NCBI RefSeq assembly: GCF_006716305.1
Contig: NZ_VFOU01000001.1
Coordinates: forward strand, 372,001 to 436,000
Source: Enteractinococcus coprophilus
GTDB taxonomy: Bacteria > Actinomycetota > Actinomycetes > Actinomycetales > Micrococcaceae
DNA: 64,000 nt
Reading direction: 5' to 3'
Shown here: piece after piece, positions 24,701 through 32,742 of the stretch
Layout: each line of letters starts with the position of its first letter
Position numbering within the stretch: position 1 is the first letter of the stretch
Notes under the pieces: generated by a model
Seen by the model: the letters and a program-made list of their open reading frames with translations, nothing else
Databases searched by the model: none
Told to the model about the DNA's origin: nothing
Program-made: the position numbers and the translations under genes

Positions 24701-25223
24701 AAGCGCGCGGGTAGGCGCGGTAGAGTCCCATGGTCACTAAGGTGGCGATCACAACTTTGGTAAGGTCACCGGGCAGAAACACCAGGGAGGTGATGATGGT
24801 TTCGCCAATGCTCAGCTCAGTGAACCAAGCCTGGACGGGGATACCGAAGAGATACACCACGAGGATACCCCCGATAATTGAACCCAGCGCTACACGCCAC
24901 CACACGGGGCGGGACCCGACGATCAGACCAATGACAATTGGGGCAACCACCCAGCCGATCAGATAGCCGGCCGTGGGTGACATAAACACCCCGATACCCC
25001 CGCGCCCCCCAGCCAGCAGCGGCAACCCAATGGCCACCCCGAACAACAGGAGCGCCATGGACGCAGCTCCACGCCACGGCCCCAGCACCGCTCCGGCCAG
25101 CATTACGCCCAGGGTTTGGAGGGTAATTGGTACGGCACCACCCACGCTGATGGCGCCAATCAACCCCATCCCGGCGGTGAGGGCTGCAAATACCGCGATG
25201 CGCGCTATGTCTCGTGCCGACAT
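24654..25223 (-). CDS. bioY: biotin ECF transporter S-component
   Basis: A 189-residue BioY substrate-binding membrane protein with six hydrophobic segments. The family signature is GGAVPITLQTLGVMLAGAVLGPWRGAASMALLL and GGRGGIGVFMSPTAGYLIGW. A good AAGGAG ribosome-binding site precedes the ATG. It is the first gene of the leftward cluster, and its promoter contains the double BioQ box shared with the divergent regulator. It captures biotin outside the cell for BioMN. Confidence 0.93.
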   Translation of the reverse strand: MSARDIARIAVFAALTAGMGLIGAISVGGAVPITLQTLGVMLAGAVLGPWRGAASMALLLFGVAIGLPLLAGGRGGIGVFMSPTAGYLIGWVVAPIVIGLIVGSRPVWWRVALGSIIGGILVVYLFGIPVQAWFTELSIGETIITSLVFLPGDLTKVVIATLVTMGLYRAYPRAFAMESAKRAPEPVAH

Positions 25224-25247
25224 TGTGACTCCTTGACAAAAAATTGT

Positions 25248-25274
25248 TGAACACCGTTCATTGAACGGTGTTCA
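25248..25274. promoter_or_regulatory. double BioQ operator between bioY and bioQ
   Basis: Two adjacent TGAAC-N3-GTTCA palindromes, 25248-25260 and 25262-25274, separated by one T; the whole 27-bp element is itself a perfect palindrome. This matches the known actinobacterial BioQ box (TGAAC-N3-GTTAC type). It would control both bioY and the divergent TetR gene. Confidence 0.88.
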
Positions 25275-25358
25275 GTGTAGCCTGAAATTGCCGTGCCCGC
25301 TACAGTGTGAAACGACTTGAAGATCACTACTCATCCACCAGCATTATGATGGTCGGTA

Positions 25359-25862
25359 ATGTCTACGATTACTCGCGATTCCCTCAGCCGCGTTGGGCTG
25401 CGCCTGCTAGCCGCCCACGGGCTAGCCGATGTTTCGATGCGCCGGGTCGCCAAAGAATTCGACGTCGCCGTCTCCGCACTCTACTGGCACGTCAGGGACA
25501 AACAATCCCTATTGGGCGCCATGGTCGATCAGCTGTTGGAAGACTTGGATGTCGCTCCGCCCACCGGTAATCGGCGCGCGGATCTGGTTGCCCGAGCCGA
25601 ACTGCTCTACGACAAACTCGTCACCACCCGCGATGCCGCTGAACTCACCGCATCCGTCCTAGCCCTGGGCACCGGCGGCTCCCGGATGCGCGAAATCATC
25701 GCGGAGGTCTCTGGGGACACCGTGACTACCGATGCACTCATGGCACTGCTGATCGGACACGCAACCCTGAACCAGCAGCGCATGCAGGCCCAAGCACTGG
25801 GCCTTGAGGTCGACACGACCACAATCACCACGTTCCGTCAGGCGCTGGATCTGCTGCTCTAA
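25359..25862 (+). CDS. bioQ: TetR-family biotin regulator BioQ
   Basis: A 167-residue TetR repressor. The N-terminal HTH reads LRLLAAHGLADVSMRRVAKEFDVAVSALYWHV, with the ALYWH recognition helix characteristic of the BioQ branch. The short C-terminal ligand/dimer domain is helical. It is divergent from bioY over a double BioQ box. A TATGAT -10-like element lies 8 nt before the ATG, again a near-leaderless arrangement. BioQ represses biotin uptake genes when biotin is sufficient, by sensing BirA/biotin state indirectly in relatives. Confidence 0.88.
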   Translation: MSTITRDSLSRVGLRLLAAHGLADVSMRRVAKEFDVAVSALYWHVRDKQSLLGAMVDQLLEDLDVAPPTGNRRADLVARAELLYDKLVTTRDAAELTASVLALGTGGSRMREIIAEVSGDTVTTDALMALLIGHATLNQQRMQAQALGLEVDTTTITTFRQALDLLL

Positions 25863-25910
25863 GGTAGGGCCTCTCATTTTCGTCTCATGTTGACCCTGCA
25901 TACTGGAGCC

Positions 25911-26252
25911 ATGTCACGTGTCCTTGTCACCCGACTTATCTGGGTCCTCGTCGGGGTAGTTGCCGTCATCACTGCGGCCTTTGCGATCCAGCCCGTGATG
26001 AGCGGGCCCGACGATATCGACCTCGGCCCTGTTGTGCACAACACGCACGAACCCGCCCCCTCCACCACGGCGTCAGCGACCACCGAAACAGAAACGCCCG
26101 CGGAAGCTGAAAGTCCCTCACCTGAAAGTCAGCCCGTCCAGCCCGCTCCCCCGGTCGTGGTCGATGACGACGACCGGGATGACGATGATTGGGACGATGA
26201 CGACTGGGATGATGACGACGATGATGATTGGGACGACGATGACGACGACTAA
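25911..26252 (+). CDS. exported/anchored Asp-rich protein with Trp-punctuated repeats
   Basis: A 113-residue protein starting MSRVLVTRLIWVLVGVV, a single N-terminal membrane or signal helix. A Thr/Glu/Pro-rich linker (PSTTASATTETETPAEAES) leads to a C-terminal tail made almost only of Asp with regularly spaced Trp (DDDWDDDDW-type units, about residues 84-113). Such a polyanionic tail could bind Ca2+, Mg2+ or other cations outside the membrane. It is the first gene of a run with a histidine kinase, response regulator and, convergent, polyphosphate polymerase. Its last 14 nt overlap the kinase start. Confidence 0.7.
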   Translation: MSRVLVTRLIWVLVGVVAVITAAFAIQPVMSGPDDIDLGPVVHNTHEPAPSTTASATTETETPAEAESPSPESQPVQPAPPVVVDDDDRDDDDWDDDDWDDDDDDDWDDDDDD

Positions 26253-27771
26253 CGAGTCCCAGCGCGCTGCGGGCAGTCGCCTATCGGTTCGGGCTCGCCT
26301 GTTGATCGGCATGATCATGCTCGCCGGACTCACACTGCTAATCACCGGAACCGTCAACTACGTGCTCGAGCGCGAAAATCTCGAGTCCACCCTGGATGAC
26401 ACACTGACCCGCGATGTCGAAGAATTCCGCGTACTGGCCGACACCAGCATTGACCCCGACACCCAGCAGCACTTCACCCGAGCAGCCGACCTGATGTACA
26501 CGGCGATGCAGTATAACCACATCACCGAAACCCAAAGCATGCTCGCTATGCAAAACGGGGACATCGTGTGGAGTGCGCCGACAAACGTCACAATGCGCCT
26601 GGAAAACGATCCCCAGTTTGTGCACTGGGCTTCCCAGCTATCCCCCGAGGCCGTCTACCTCACGTCCTTTGAAACCGACATCACCCGGTATCGTTCGGCC
26701 GTCGTGCCCGTGCAATTAGCCGAAGATGACACCACGGCCGTGTTCCTGACCACCTTCGACGTCGAAGCCGAACTCCACAAGCTGCGCATGTCGCTGGTCA
26801 TTTTCACCGCTGCAGGAGCCGGTGCAATGCTCATCGGTGGCGTGGTTGCCTGGCTGTTGCTGGGACGCATGCTCCAACCGGTTCGCGACTTACAAGAAAA
26901 CGCCCGACGTATCTCCGAACAAGACCTCGACTCGCGCATCCAGGCCCGCGGTCACGATGAATTCGCCGAACTGACCGAGACCATCAACAACATGCTCGAC
27001 CGGTTGCAGCTATCCCTGGAACAACAAAAGCAACTGCTTGACGACGTCGGCCACGAACTGCGCACCCCGATCACCATTATTCGTGGGCACCTGGAGGTCA
27101 TGGACGAAACCGACCCAGCAGACGTGACCCAAACCAAAGACATCGCCTTAGACGAGCTGCACCGCATGTCGTTATTGGTCAATGACCTGGTCACCCTCGC
27201 CCAGTCCAACAGCACAGATTTCCTTCACCCCAAGCCGACCGATATCAATGCCCTGATGCACGACATCACCGCCAAGGCCGCAGCCCTGGGCGAGCGCGAC
27301 TGGTCGCTGAAAGCCAACGCCGACGGCGAGGTTCTGATCGACGGCCCGCGGCTGACCCAGGCCATGCTGCAGCTGTGCGCCAATGCCGTGAAGTTCTCCG
27401 ACCCCGGTAGCCCCATCGAATTGGGCAGCACCATCCGCCTGAGCATCGCCGGCGACACCGAACTGTGCCTCTGGGTTGCCGACGCCGGGATCGGCATCAG
27501 CGCAGAAGACCAGCAGACCATCTTCAAACGCTTCGGTCGCGGCGGCAACGGCCAACGTGCCCAAGGCTCCGGGCTCGGGCTGAACATTGTCGAAGCCATC
27601 GCGCTCGCCCACGGAGGCCACGTCCACGTGGAATCCGCACCCGGCCAAGGCTCGATTTTCATCCTGACCATCCCGTTAGCACCTGAGGAACAAACACCGG
27701 CGCTTGCCACCACGACAGGTACGCTGGAACCGTCCCGTTTTAGCGATCAGGAGTACGGTGTCGGTGAATAG
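26239..27771 (+). CDS. sensor histidine kinase
   Basis: A 510-residue membrane kinase. TM1 lies near residues 20-40, an extracytoplasmic sensor domain spans about 45-190, TM2 near 195-218, followed by a HAMP linker (LLGRMLQPVRDLQENARRISEQDLDSR). The H-box is DDVGHELRTPITIIRGH, then N-box LCANAVKFS, G1 DAGIGIS, F-box KRFGRGG and G2 GSGLGLNI. The start ATG (MTTTNESQ) lies inside the Asp-rich gene's 3' end, so translation is probably coupled. The upstream frame is open only because the Asp codons read through. Its response regulator follows with an 8-nt overlap. Confidence 0.9.
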   Translation: MTTTNESQRAAGSRLSVRARLLIGMIMLAGLTLLITGTVNYVLERENLESTLDDTLTRDVEEFRVLADTSIDPDTQQHFTRAADLMYTAMQYNHITETQSMLAMQNGDIVWSAPTNVTMRLENDPQFVHWASQLSPEAVYLTSFETDITRYRSAVVPVQLAEDDTTAVFLTTFDVEAELHKLRMSLVIFTAAGAGAMLIGGVVAWLLLGRMLQPVRDLQENARRISEQDLDSRIQARGHDEFAELTETINNMLDRLQLSLEQQKQLLDDVGHELRTPITIIRGHLEVMDETDPADVTQTKDIALDELHRMSLLVNDLVTLAQSNSTDFLHPKPTDINALMHDITAKAAALGERDWSLKANADGEVLIDGPRLTQAMLQLCANAVKFSDPGSPIELGSTIRLSIAGDTELCLWVADAGIGISAEDQQTIFKRFGRGGNGQRAQGSGLGLNIVEAIALAHGGHVHVESAPGQGSIFILTIPLAPEEQTPALATTTGTLEPSRFSDQEYGVGE

Positions 27772-28438
27772 AATCCTCATTATTGAAGACGAACCCCGCA
27801 TTAGCTCCTTTCTCGCCAAAGGACTCAAAGCCGCCGGCTTTACCACCCAAACCGCCGCTACTGCCGCCGAAGGCCGCGCCCAAGCGATCAGCGCTACCTT
27901 CGATCTGATCATCCTCGATCTGGGCCTGCCTGACGCCGATGGCTACAGTGTGCTGAACTACATCCGCTCGGTCGGTCTCGACATCCCGGTCATCATCCTG
28001 ACGGCTCGCAACACCGTGGACGACACGGTCGCCGGCCTACAGTCCGGCGCCGATGATTACATGGCCAAACCATTCCACTTCGATGAGCTCTTGGCTCGCG
28101 TCCAGTTGCGCTTGCGCGCCGAACCACAAGAGGCCGAAGTATCGATCCTGACGCATAACGGGTTAGAACTGGATCGACTGCGCCGGGTCGTCAAAGTTAA
28201 CGGCGTGGAAGTCGATCTGTCGACCAGAGAATTTGAGCTCGCCGAAACGTTTTTGCGCCACCCCGGCCAAGCGCTATCTCGGGAACAGCTATTATCCCGC
28301 GTGTGGGGCTATGATTTTGACCCCGCCTCCAACGTCGTCGACGTCTACGTCCGATATTTGCGCAATAAACTCGGCACCGACCGCTTCGAAACCGTCCGTG
28401 GTATCGGCTACCGCCTAGCCACCCAACCAGACAGCTAG
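27764..28438 (+). CDS. OmpR/PhoB-family response regulator
   Basis: A 224-residue regulator. The receiver domain (about 1-115) shows the acidic pair in LIIEDEPRIS, the phosphoacceptor Asp in LIILDLGLPDADG, and the switch Thr and Lys in ILTARN and MAKPF. A winged-helix DNA-binding domain follows (LSTREFELAETFLRHPGQALSREQLLSRVWG and VDVYVRYLRNKLG). The GTG start overlaps the kinase stop and has CAGGAG upstream. It ends tail-to-tail with the polyphosphate polymerase gene, with stops overlapping in a CTAG. Confidence 0.92.
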   Translation: MNRILIIEDEPRISSFLAKGLKAAGFTTQTAATAAEGRAQAISATFDLIILDLGLPDADGYSVLNYIRSVGLDIPVIILTARNTVDDTVAGLQSGADDYMAKPFHFDELLARVQLRLRAEPQEAEVSILTHNGLELDRLRRVVKVNGVEVDLSTREFELAETFLRHPGQALSREQLLSRVWGYDFDPASNVVDVYVRYLRNKLGTDRFETVRGIGYRLATQPDS

Positions 28439-29247
28439 CCACCGGCAGCTGTACGTTGCCAGTCGAGCCGCTTCAGAAGGCGCGACCAGTTATTCGCCGG
28501 CAACTGAGGGTTCAGTGTTGCCACCCCAAGGCAGTACTTCGACATGCTCACCGGACGAATATTCAACTCCGCCAGTGCTGTATCGGATATCCCGCGCCCA
28601 TCGGCAGTCTTAGTCTCCACGATCACCATGTCTGGCCCATGCACCACACCGTCCGTATCGGCGAAGCGCAAATCCACATCGCAGGTCACGCGCTCCCCAT
28701 CCACCGGGTCTACCAGTGTTGCCCGCCGATACGCATTGCGCAATGCCGGAACCAATTTTGGCATCTTGTGCCCATATTCTTGGGCGAGCACCTGGGCTGC
28801 AAATTCCAAGTTTTCCGGCGTCAGCACGTGAGCATCGGCTATCGGCTGCTCGCGACGATGCTTGACCGTCGCCCCGCGCAGACCTTTCGTCTTGATCTCA
28901 AACATGCACAGCTCAGATTCCACGTATGTCCGCGAGCGCACCTTGTACCGCCGACGACGCCCTTGGCGGTGAGCGACGTACTGTTCAAAGTCTGGGGTGT
29001 CGAAGTATGTGGAACGGTATTGGAAAGTGCGCAGCCCATTGATCTGCATGACCGAAAATTCCGGACCCAGCCGGTTGGTAAACTGGCGAAATTGTTCGGG
29101 AGTCAATAAGAATTTTTTATCTACCCGGGTCTGCAGAGCCGCGTTTTCCACGACGTCGGCCAGGGAAATCCCTGACCGATCATCAACCGCGCACTCCATG
29201 GCAATACGGGCTTGACTGAAGCGTTGTTTCTGGTTGGTTTCCTGCAT
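28435..29247 (-). CDS. VTC-domain polyphosphate polymerase
   Basis: A 270-residue protein with a VTC catalytic domain, the triphosphate-tunnel fold that makes polyphosphate from ATP in yeast Vtc4. Tunnel motifs visible are RVDKKFLLT, YRSTYFDTPDFEQY, RQGRRRRYKVRSRTY, MFEIKTKG, VTCDVDLRF and MVIVETKTADG, rich in Lys/Arg and Glu as required for phosphate and metal binding. It follows a DUF4956 membrane protein by 3 nt, a frequent bacterial pairing thought to couple synthesis to export or a membrane compartment. It has no signal peptide or transmembrane helix itself. Confidence 0.88.
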   Translation of the reverse strand: MQETNQKQRFSQARIAMECAVDDRSGISLADVVENAALQTRVDKKFLLTPEQFRQFTNRLGPEFSVMQINGLRTFQYRSTYFDTPDFEQYVAHRQGRRRRYKVRSRTYVESELCMFEIKTKGLRGATVKHRREQPIADAHVLTPENLEFAAQVLAQEYGHKMPKLVPALRNAYRRATLVDPVDGERVTCDVDLRFADTDGVVHGPDMVIVETKTADGRGISDTALAELNIRPVSMSKYCLGVATLNPQLPANNWSRLLKRLDWQRTAAGG

Positions 29248-29250
29248 GGA

Positions 29251-29961
29251 CTATCGACCCGTGATCGCATTGACGAGTCGGTTCGCAAACCCAGATGATG
29301 TGCGCTGCTGCGCACCGATCGGTTCTTGCAGCGCGATAGTTTGCTGCTGATCCAGGGGTTCTTTGCGGTTCTTGATGCGTTCCAGGATCTTATCGCCGGG
29401 CAAGGTCCCGACAGATTCATTGGTGCGATAGCGAACGTCCACAATGGTCATGTCGCGGACCATGTCCAATTCCATCACGACGGTGCGCAAGACTTTGGCA
29501 TCCAGCAGCTCTTCCAGTGCTGCCACGCGTTCTTGCTGGGATGGGTATGCCCGATCCAAGGTGACCATCTGTCTTTCGGTTTTCGCCCCGATCCAGTGGT
29601 GGTCAGCAATAAACATGACACCAACCAAAAACGCGGTAATCAATGGCGAAACCCATGCCGGATCTGGATGCAGTCCGTTGATCAGTCCAATCGCAAGCGA
29701 GATGAAGTAGTAGGCCACCTCTTCTTGGGTGAGAGTGTCAGAGCGTAGGCGGATGATCGACAGAATGCCGAACAATCCAAGACCAAGCCCCAGACCGGCT
29801 TCGGATTCCGAGAGCAGCAGCGTGACGGCAAAGATGCCCATACTTAACGCGATATAGGCAAGCGCAAGGTCCCGCCGGAAGTGGCGCCGGAAATAGACGA
29901 GATAAACCAGGATTGCCATCCCGACGATATTGGCTACCAGGCCCATCCACAATGCCATCAT
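29251..29961 (-). CDS. DUF4956 membrane protein, partner of the polyphosphate polymerase
   Basis: A 236-residue protein with four to five N-terminal membrane helices (about 1-125) and a soluble C-terminal domain. The glycine-rich SESEAGLGLGLGLFGILSIIRLRSDTLTQEEVAYYFISLAIGL block is the DUF4956 signature (given here only by its start and end: SESEAGLG to ISLAIGL). An AAGGAG ribosome-binding site lies 8 nt before the first of two ATGs. It is the upstream member of a two-gene operon with the VTC polymerase and probably forms its membrane platform. Confidence 0.85.
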   Translation of the reverse strand: MMALWMGLVANIVGMAILVYLVYFRRHFRRDLALAYIALSMGIFAVTLLLSESEAGLGLGLGLFGILSIIRLRSDTLTQEEVAYYFISLAIGLINGLHPDPAWVSPLITAFLVGVMFIADHHWIGAKTERQMVTLDRAYPSQQERVAALEELLDAKVLRTVVMELDMVRDMTIVDVRYRTNESVGTLPGDKILERIKNRKEPLDQQQTIALQEPIGAQQRTSSGFANRLVNAITGR

Positions 29962-30078
29962 GCTGATGTCTCCTTTTCATTTGCTTTTCAGTTCCTATTC
30001 ACCCTAGGAAGTGTTTATGAAACGAAAAGAAGAAGACGGTGAGAAGTTTCTCATTTATCAGCCGCTATTGGGCTGAGC

Positions 30079-30458
30079 TTAGACATCCCATATGGTGTAG
30101 TGCTTTAAGTCCTGGTGACGTGCTGCAACAACTTTCTCTCGTTGCTCCGGCGACACAGTTTCGACCAACAATGAGAACCTCGCGCGGGTCCAGGGTCGCT
30201 TTGATCCAGTGCAGTGTTGAGTCAGGCGGCGACTCGATGCACCATCGTGGATGCATCAGCGCGTTCCTTTTCTACGGTGACACTCATTAGCACTTCACCG
30301 AACTCTTGGGGCAATTCGGCTGCGAAACCGTGTTCTTGATCCGCCAGGTCGGTTCAAGTCAAATTAGCCAACACAGCAACAGCAAGATCGCGTGCCGCTT
30401 CGGGGGACTCAACTCCAGCACGCTGTTGAATACCGTCAATGATTGCTCGAGTGGGCAT
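30079..30458 (-). pseudogene. decayed DUF2267-family gene
   Basis: An ATG with a perfect AGGAGG ribosome-binding site (complement of 30463-30468) starts MPTRAIIDGIQQRAGVESPE, typical of DUF2267 proteins. An in-frame TGA interrupts after AVLANLT; the same frame then continues TDLADQEHGFAAELPQEFGEVL. Past a second stop the homology moves to other frames (ATLDPREV, then SPEQREKVVAARHQDL, the family C-terminus). At least one nonsense change and two frameshifts show that the gene is dead. The intact protein would be about 125 residues. Confidence 0.75.
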
Positions 30459-30672
30459 GAAAACCTCCTGATAAAAAGTTGCAATATATCGTTTGGTCCT
30501 TCATCTGCGCCTGTCACAACAATGCTGAAGAGGCTGCACCATATATCCCACTCTCGTATACCACGTCATAGAGCGCTACACTTCGGCCCCAGCAGGCTGC
30601 AGGATGCCACACCTTATATGCGACACTTGGGCACAAGCACCCACAGGGAAAAAACCGAAAGGCAGCATCGCT

Positions 30673-30984
30673 ATGATCTCCACTCCGCGACCACAAGTCA
30701 CTGCATTAGAAGAGGGCGCAATATTCGACACCAAAGAAATGGAGGCTTCTGAGGGCGTCCAGTGGCCTCGACATAAAGCATCTGAAGAATCCGTTTTGGT
30801 GGTCACCGAGGGCCAACTTATCGTGGAATTTCCGGAGACCAAACCACAACTCATAGCCGGTCAGAGCATCGTGATTCCCGCTGAAGTGTGGCATGAGATT
30901 ATCCCAGACCCTACGTTCAAGGCCATCCACATCATGCCCAAGGGCATCCGTTTCACATTCGCAGGCGGACAAGCAACGTTATAG
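30673..30984 (+). CDS. small cupin-domain protein
   Basis: A 103-residue single-domain cupin. The barrel motifs are ASEESVLVVTEGQLIVEFPE and IAGQSIVIPAEVWHEIIP, with a metal-ligand His in VWHEI; the first motif lacks the usual His pair, so metal binding is uncertain. The ATG follows GAAAGG. It stands just upstream of the leader of the FMO gene but is separated from it by 90 nt and a promoter-like region. No substrate can be assigned. Confidence 0.7.
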   Translation: MISTPRPQVTALEEGAIFDTKEMEASEGVQWPRHKASEESVLVVTEGQLIVEFPETKPQLIAGQSIVIPAEVWHEIIPDPTFKAIHIMPKGIRFTFAGGQATL

Positions 30985-31090
30985 AAGCTCAACTGTCATG
31001 CAAGCGACTTCACGGGACCATTATCAACACGCCGATTGAGAGGTTTTAAGTATAAAAGTCGAGAATTTGATACAATGATCCTGTTGAGCA

Positions 31091-31177
31091 TGCCTAAGAC
31101 AAGGCATAAAGCAGGGTCATTATCTGCCCGTTCCCAGGAGAACGGAGCCACCCTGCCACCGCGGATTTCGTGGGGTG
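31091..31177 (+). ncRNA. structured 5' leader of the FMO gene, candidate cis-regulatory RNA
   Basis: Downstream of a TACAAT -10-like element at about 31070, the leader can form a TGCCT/AGGCA hairpin (31091-31106), then GCAGGGT (31111-31117) paired with ACCCTGC (31150-31156) enclosing a CCGTTC/GAACGG hairpin (31128-31145), followed by a CCAC/GTGG hairpin (31156-31173). The ACCCTGCCACCGCGG-GGGGTG part recalls the core of actinobacterial SAM-IV-type riboswitches, but conserved positions differ and the closing helix is not evident. The class is therefore unassigned. Confidence 0.4.
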
Positions 31178-31250
31178 TAGAGGCTACGCACACAGCGCTT
31201 GAATCGTCTCCACCGGCCTACCGGCATGCATACATTTGCGAAAGGACACT

Positions 31251-32660
31251 GTGCAAAAACAACGTATTGCAATTATCGGCGCCGGCCCGAGCGGCCTGGC
31301 AGCATTGAGAGCCTTTGAATCGGCGGAACGCGCCGGGGCAGAAGTCCCTGAAATCGTTTGCTATGAGAAGCAAGATGATTGGGGAGGTCAGTGGAATTAC
31401 TCATGGCGCACCGGTATCGACCAATACGGTGAACCCGTGCACTCCTCGATGTACCGCAACCTCTGGTCCAACGCACCAAAGGAAGCACTCGAATTCGCCG
31501 AATATACGTTTGATGAGCACTTCGGACGTCCCGTTTCCTCATACCCACCGCGCGAAGTCCTGTGGGATTACATTGACGGACGCCTACGCTCCAGCAAGGC
31601 CAAAGACAAAGTAAAATTCGCCACCGCGGCTCGTTGGGTGCAGCACCACGAGGACACCGACACTTTCACCGTCACGGTAGAAGATCTCAAAACTCGTACT
31701 ACCTCGTCATCAGAATTTGATCGTGTCATTGTAGCAACTGGGCACTTTGCCTACCCGAACGTTCCAACCTTTGAGGGTATCGAAACCTTTCCAGGATCAA
31801 TCGAGCACGCACATGATTTCCGTGGTGCCGAGAAATTCGCGGATCAGCGCGTACTGATGATCGGTTCCTCATACTCGGCTGAGGACATCGGTGTGCAAGC
31901 CTATAAGATGGGCGCGCGCAGCGTTACTCTGAGCTACCGTACTAAAGCTATCGGACACGATTGGCCACAGGGTATGGAAGAACTGCCTCTGGTAGAGCGC
32001 TTCGAAGGTAATAAAGTGCACTTCGTCAACGGCCAAGTACGCGAGTTTGATGCCGTGGTCATGTGCACCGGCTACATCCACAACTACCCATTCTTGCCAA
32101 GTGACCTGGCCATCGATTCACCAAATAACGTCTACCCGTCTGGCCTCTACCGCGGTGTGGTTTGGCAAGAAAACCCGAACCTCTACTACCTGGGTGCACA
32201 GGATCAATGGTTCACGTTCAATATGTTCGATGCCCAAGCATGGTATGTTCGCGACCTGATCCTCGACCGTGCCGAACTGCCCTCCGCCGGGGATCGTGCA
32301 GCCCACATTCAAACATGGGTGAAACGTTTCCATGACTTGAGCACCGAAGCTGAAGAAGTCCGTTTCCAGGCCGATTACATTCGGGATCTCATCGATAACA
32401 GTGATTATCCTATGTTCGATCTGGACGCCGTGGTGGAGATCTTCTTGGCATGGGTTCGTGATAAGAAAGAAAACGTCCTTACTTATCGGGATAAGCAGCA
32501 CCGATCAGTGATGACCGGAACGATGTCAGCACGTCACCACACTCCGTGGATACGCGAACTCGACGATTCTTTGCAGCGCTACCTGTCGCAACCAGAAAAA
32601 GACGAGATCGAAAAGATGATGGACGACGAAGACGTTGTCAAATCCGTCAGAACAAAATAA
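31251..32660 (+). CDS. flavin-containing monooxygenase, trimethylamine monooxygenase (Tmm)-like
   Basis: A 469-residue class B flavin monooxygenase. The FAD motif is IIGAGPSGLAALRAF, the FMO fingerprint is FPGSIEHAHDF and the NADPH motif is MIGSSYSAEDI. Blocks such as YEKQDDWGGQWNYSWRTG, HSSMYRNLWSNAPKE and MTGTMSARHHTPWI are shared with bacterial Tmm enzymes, which oxidise trimethylamine to its N-oxide and can also act on dimethyl sulfide and other soft nucleophiles. The GTG start follows GAAAGGA. A structured leader lies upstream and a strong terminator downstream. The Tmm assignment rests on remembered family motifs, not a search. Confidence 0.82.
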   Translation: MQKQRIAIIGAGPSGLAALRAFESAERAGAEVPEIVCYEKQDDWGGQWNYSWRTGIDQYGEPVHSSMYRNLWSNAPKEALEFAEYTFDEHFGRPVSSYPPREVLWDYIDGRLRSSKAKDKVKFATAARWVQHHEDTDTFTVTVEDLKTRTTSSSEFDRVIVATGHFAYPNVPTFEGIETFPGSIEHAHDFRGAEKFADQRVLMIGSSYSAEDIGVQAYKMGARSVTLSYRTKAIGHDWPQGMEELPLVERFEGNKVHFVNGQVREFDAVVMCTGYIHNYPFLPSDLAIDSPNNVYPSGLYRGVVWQENPNLYYLGAQDQWFTFNMFDAQAWYVRDLILDRAELPSAGDRAAHIQTWVKRFHDLSTEAEEVRFQADYIRDLIDNSDYPMFDLDAVVEIFLAWVRDKKENVLTYRDKQHRSVMTGTMSARHHTPWIRELDDSLQRYLSQPEKDEIEKMMDDEDVVKSVRTK

Positions 32661-32684
32661 CTCCTCGACTCGAACTAATGCTTC

Positions 32685-32727
32685 AAGCTCAGCTGCCAAC
32701 AAGGTTCTTGTTGGCAGCTGAGCTTTT
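32685..32727 (+). terminator. strong terminator after the FMO gene
   Basis: A perfect 19-bp stem (32685-32703 with 32707-32725), a GTT loop and a TTTT tail. It separates the FMO gene from the convergent ATP-sulfurylase homologue. Confidence 0.93.
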
Positions 32728-32742
32728 CAGGTCGATTGTGTC

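Noticed and set aside
26032-26238. Upstream extension of the histidine kinase frame
   Set aside because: It lies inside the Asp-rich gene and its Met/Thr/Asp-repeat composition is the shifted reading of the Asp repeat.
30017-30076. 19-codon ORF MKRKEEDGEKFLIYQPLLG with AGGAAG upstream
   Set aside because: Very short, no family, and next to a decayed gene; nothing beyond the ribosome-binding site supports it.
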